Assembly (NCBI GenBank): GCA_037447655.1
Contig: JBBHKE010001750.1
Coordinates: 1 to 53,846, forward strand
DNA from: Zygnema cylindricum
Taxonomy: Eukaryota > Streptophyta > Zygnematophyceae > Zygnematales > Zygnemataceae
Length of the DNA stretch: 53,846 nucleotides
Direction of reading: 5' to 3'
Made by a program: the position numbers and the translations under genes. The notes under the pieces were generated by a model. The model did not search any database. It was not told the DNA's origin and saw nothing but the letters and a program-made list of their open reading frames with translations. Shown here piece by piece: positions 51,984 through 53,846 of the stretch (position 1 is its first letter; every line of letters begins with the position of its first letter).

Positions 51984-52789
51984 TGTTGTTTTGAAAACCT
52001 TTAGTCCTCTCTATATCTCGTGTATGAGAAAGAGTTTCCGGACTAAGTAATTTTTTGTACAGACTCAATTGGCGTAGACAGGATGTATTGTAGTATGTAA
52101 CTCCGAAATGAGTAAACAAGATTGGAACACCCAAGGTACACATGTCAGTCTGCGAGGAAGTTAAGACTGTTTTAATCTGGATGACAAAGTACAGTTTCAT
52201 TTGGGGACCGGATTTACACGTGGAGGTTCATCTTCGGTGATAAACGAATGTGGCACCGAGTTCGCCGTCATATTTGGAAGAGAAATACTGACTGCGCCGT
52301 CATTTCAACAGAAGAACTTTGACTGCGTACTTTAGCGGCGGCTAGAGTTATGATTGATGTAAATCTTTTGTACGGCAGACGGCGGGGTTTGGTTTGATAG
52401 AGGTTTAGTGTACCGGTGAACCATGGTAATTGTGGTACGGTGCAGATGAGCTGTAGGTTCACTTGTATATGTAGCACTTATAATATTTTGGAGTTAGATT
52501 TTCCTTGTATAAAAAACTGCGAAGCAGTTTTGGGGTTTTTAAATTGTAAGATCATTGTGATCTTTTGGCAGAACTTTGTGAAATTTTGCATAGGTTTTTT
52601 TGGGGTGTTTTCTTTGTTGTGGCAAATTGGCAGACCTAGTGTGTGTTTGGTTTGCTTTGGGCTTCATTGTGAATTTGGTCATTTGTGGGTGTTCGTGAGA
52701 GTTTACTCTTTGCACTTTCATTGTTATTATGATAATTCTGGTGCTGCATCTTCTTCTTTTTCTGGGGCACCAACTGCCTCAAGTCAACA
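51984..52789 (+). repeat. 3' LTR of the 47-52 kb copia (806 bp)
   Basis: It starts TGTTGTTTTGAAAACCTTTAG and ends AAGTCAACA. It includes the LTR copy of the gag start (ATG at 52729, then a Ser-rich frame). Confidence 0.9.
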
Positions 52790-53739
52790 CTATGTAAATA
52801 ATTTTCTTGTTTTAAGTAAATAAACAGATTATATTAATAGACTTAAAAAGGATATAAAGAGTAAATTTGAAATTTGGGATTTTGGGGAAGCAAAACATTT
52901 TTTAAGAATTCAGATGGAGAGGGATAGAAAGAAAAAATAATTAGACTAACTCAAAAAGAGGCAACCGGAAACATGCTTGAAAAATTCAAAATGGATATAG
53001 CAAATAGTTGTACGACTCGAATGGATTTACATAGGGAAATGAGGGGAATTCAGAATGGGGATTTATATTGTTAGATGATGAGTTATGACTGGAGAAAATA
53101 GAGTTTAGGCAAAATGTTCCATACAGACAAAATGTCGATAGCATAATCTATTTTATAAACTTTACCCGGCCCAATGTAACGGCAGGTGTAAGAATATTAA
53201 GTAGGAGTTTGAATGATCCTTGGAAGAAAAGTTGGGAAGCAACCAAGAGAGTAATAAGGTAATTGATAGGAATGAGAGATTTTTGGTTACATTTGGAAGG
53301 GGACAATATTGACATCACCACTTGGAGTGATGCCAGTTATGGGGATGCTCTCATGACAAACAACAAAAGATTGTTGCTCCGTCCACAATCAAAGTTGAGT
53401 ACATGTCCTCTTGCTCTACAATAAAGGAATTAATGTGGGTGAAATCCTTGCTCCAAGGGCTTGGATTTAGAAAAATTGGTGTGTAGAGTGTGCTATGTGA
53501 TAATTAGGCTGCAATTGCTATTGCAGCCAATCCCAAACATCACTTTATAGCAAAACATATGGATATCAGACTAAGCTTTGTTAGGAAAAAGGTTGAACAA
53601 AATATTATAAAATTGTAATATAGACCAGATGGAGAAATTGTAGCAGATATGATGACAAAACCTGTCCCATCCCTAAAAATGATATTTTGAAAAACGAAAT
53701 GTGGGTTAAAAGAAAAACAAGACTAGAAAATAATGGGAG
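52790..53739 (+). pseudogene. pol: Older copia reverse transcriptase and RNase H fragment
   Basis: Homology resumes in the catalytic motif as YVNNFLVLS (YVDD with both Asp changed to Asn), then LTQKEATGNMLEKF (about 52947-52988), SCTTRMDL, TTWSDASYGDA (about 53318-53350), VEYMSSC, ELMWVKSLL, AAIAIAANPKHHFIAKHMDIRLSFVR and MMTKPVPS to the C-terminus near 53720. Frameshifts and stops are many. Closest to the young copia and copia B. Confidence 0.85.
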
Positions 53740-53846
53740 TGTTGACATGTATTTCCTAGTTGCTTGTCCTAGCCGTCACTCTAAGGTTATTTAGTTGTTA
53801 TAGTCACTAAAACATAGGCAACAAAGGAGAAAAATAGCTGACAGAC
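53740..53846 (+). repeat. Start of a copia LTR, cut by window end
   Basis: TGTTGACATGTATTTCC follows AATGGGAG, a polypurine tract like those before the other LTRs. It is the 3' LTR of the fragment before it. Confidence 0.7.

Larger units (their letters stand above)
47295..52789 (+). mobile_element. Decayed copia element of the A family
   Basis: Order: 5'-truncated LTR (47295-47824), primer site, gag, protease, integrase, reverse transcriptase, RNase H, LTR (51984-52789). All frames are broken. It sits in an older copia pol sequence that resumes at 52790. Confidence 0.9.

Noticed and set aside
1-53846. CRISPR array or prokaryotic operons
   Set aside because: The tandem repeats lack unique spacers of constant length, and all recognisable genes are eukaryotic retroelement genes.

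Overview
The window looks like repeat-dense, intergenic land-plant (or streptophyte) nuclear DNA. It holds Ty1/copia and Ty3/gypsy retroelements with plant-style LTRs (TGTTG...CAACA), teloboxes (AAACCCTAA) and layers of nested and decayed copies. I found no convincing single-copy host gene, rRNA gene, canonical tRNA gene or CRISPR array. The species cannot be fixed from the sequence. A captured DNMT3-like methyltransferase fits a non-angiosperm lineage somewhat better, but that is only an inference.

Layout. 1-6479: a minus-strand gypsy-type gag and protease block between two copies of a long LTR-like repeat, each carrying a CpG-rich 20-bp tandem array. 6480-8199: nothing recognised. 8200-9225: a solo LTR. 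9226-11050: noncoding, with degenerate tandem repeats. 11060-13360: gag remains of a gypsy family, copy 1. 13365-18096: decayed minus-strand copia A with one LTR left. 18097-19362 and 25576-25862: an old plus-strand copia B, split by a very young full-length minus-strand copia at 19363-25575 (891-bp LTRs with no difference seen, TSD AAATC, one frameshift). 25863-29035: a tandem LTR-internal-LTR chain whose first LTR is itself split by a solo LTR (26484-27325, TSD CCTAT). 30338-35575: copy 2 of the gypsy family, reading gag, protease, a C5-DNA-methyltransferase domain, then reverse transcriptase. 35575-39991: a gag-only (TR-GAG-like) element with two about 1070-bp LTRs. 40189-47294: a mosaic of LTRs, a deleted minus-strand copia and a coding-poor (LARD-like) element. 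47295-52789: a decayed plus-strand copia of the A family. 52790-53846: an older copia pol fragment and the start of its LTR.

Main points. (1) The gypsy element at 30.3-35.6 kb carries a DNMT3-like cytosine methyltransferase domain between protease and reverse transcriptase; motifs I, II, IV, VI, VIII, IX and X are all recognisable although the frame is broken. (2) The copia-type elements share a primer-binding site complementary to the anticodon arm, not the 3' end, of initiator tRNA-Met. Gag starts inside the LTR and reads through this site. (3) Several LTRs contain an antisense tRNA-like A-box/B-box module. (4) Nesting gives a relative time order of insertions, and stop-codon types in old copies suggest decay by 5-methylcytosine deamination.
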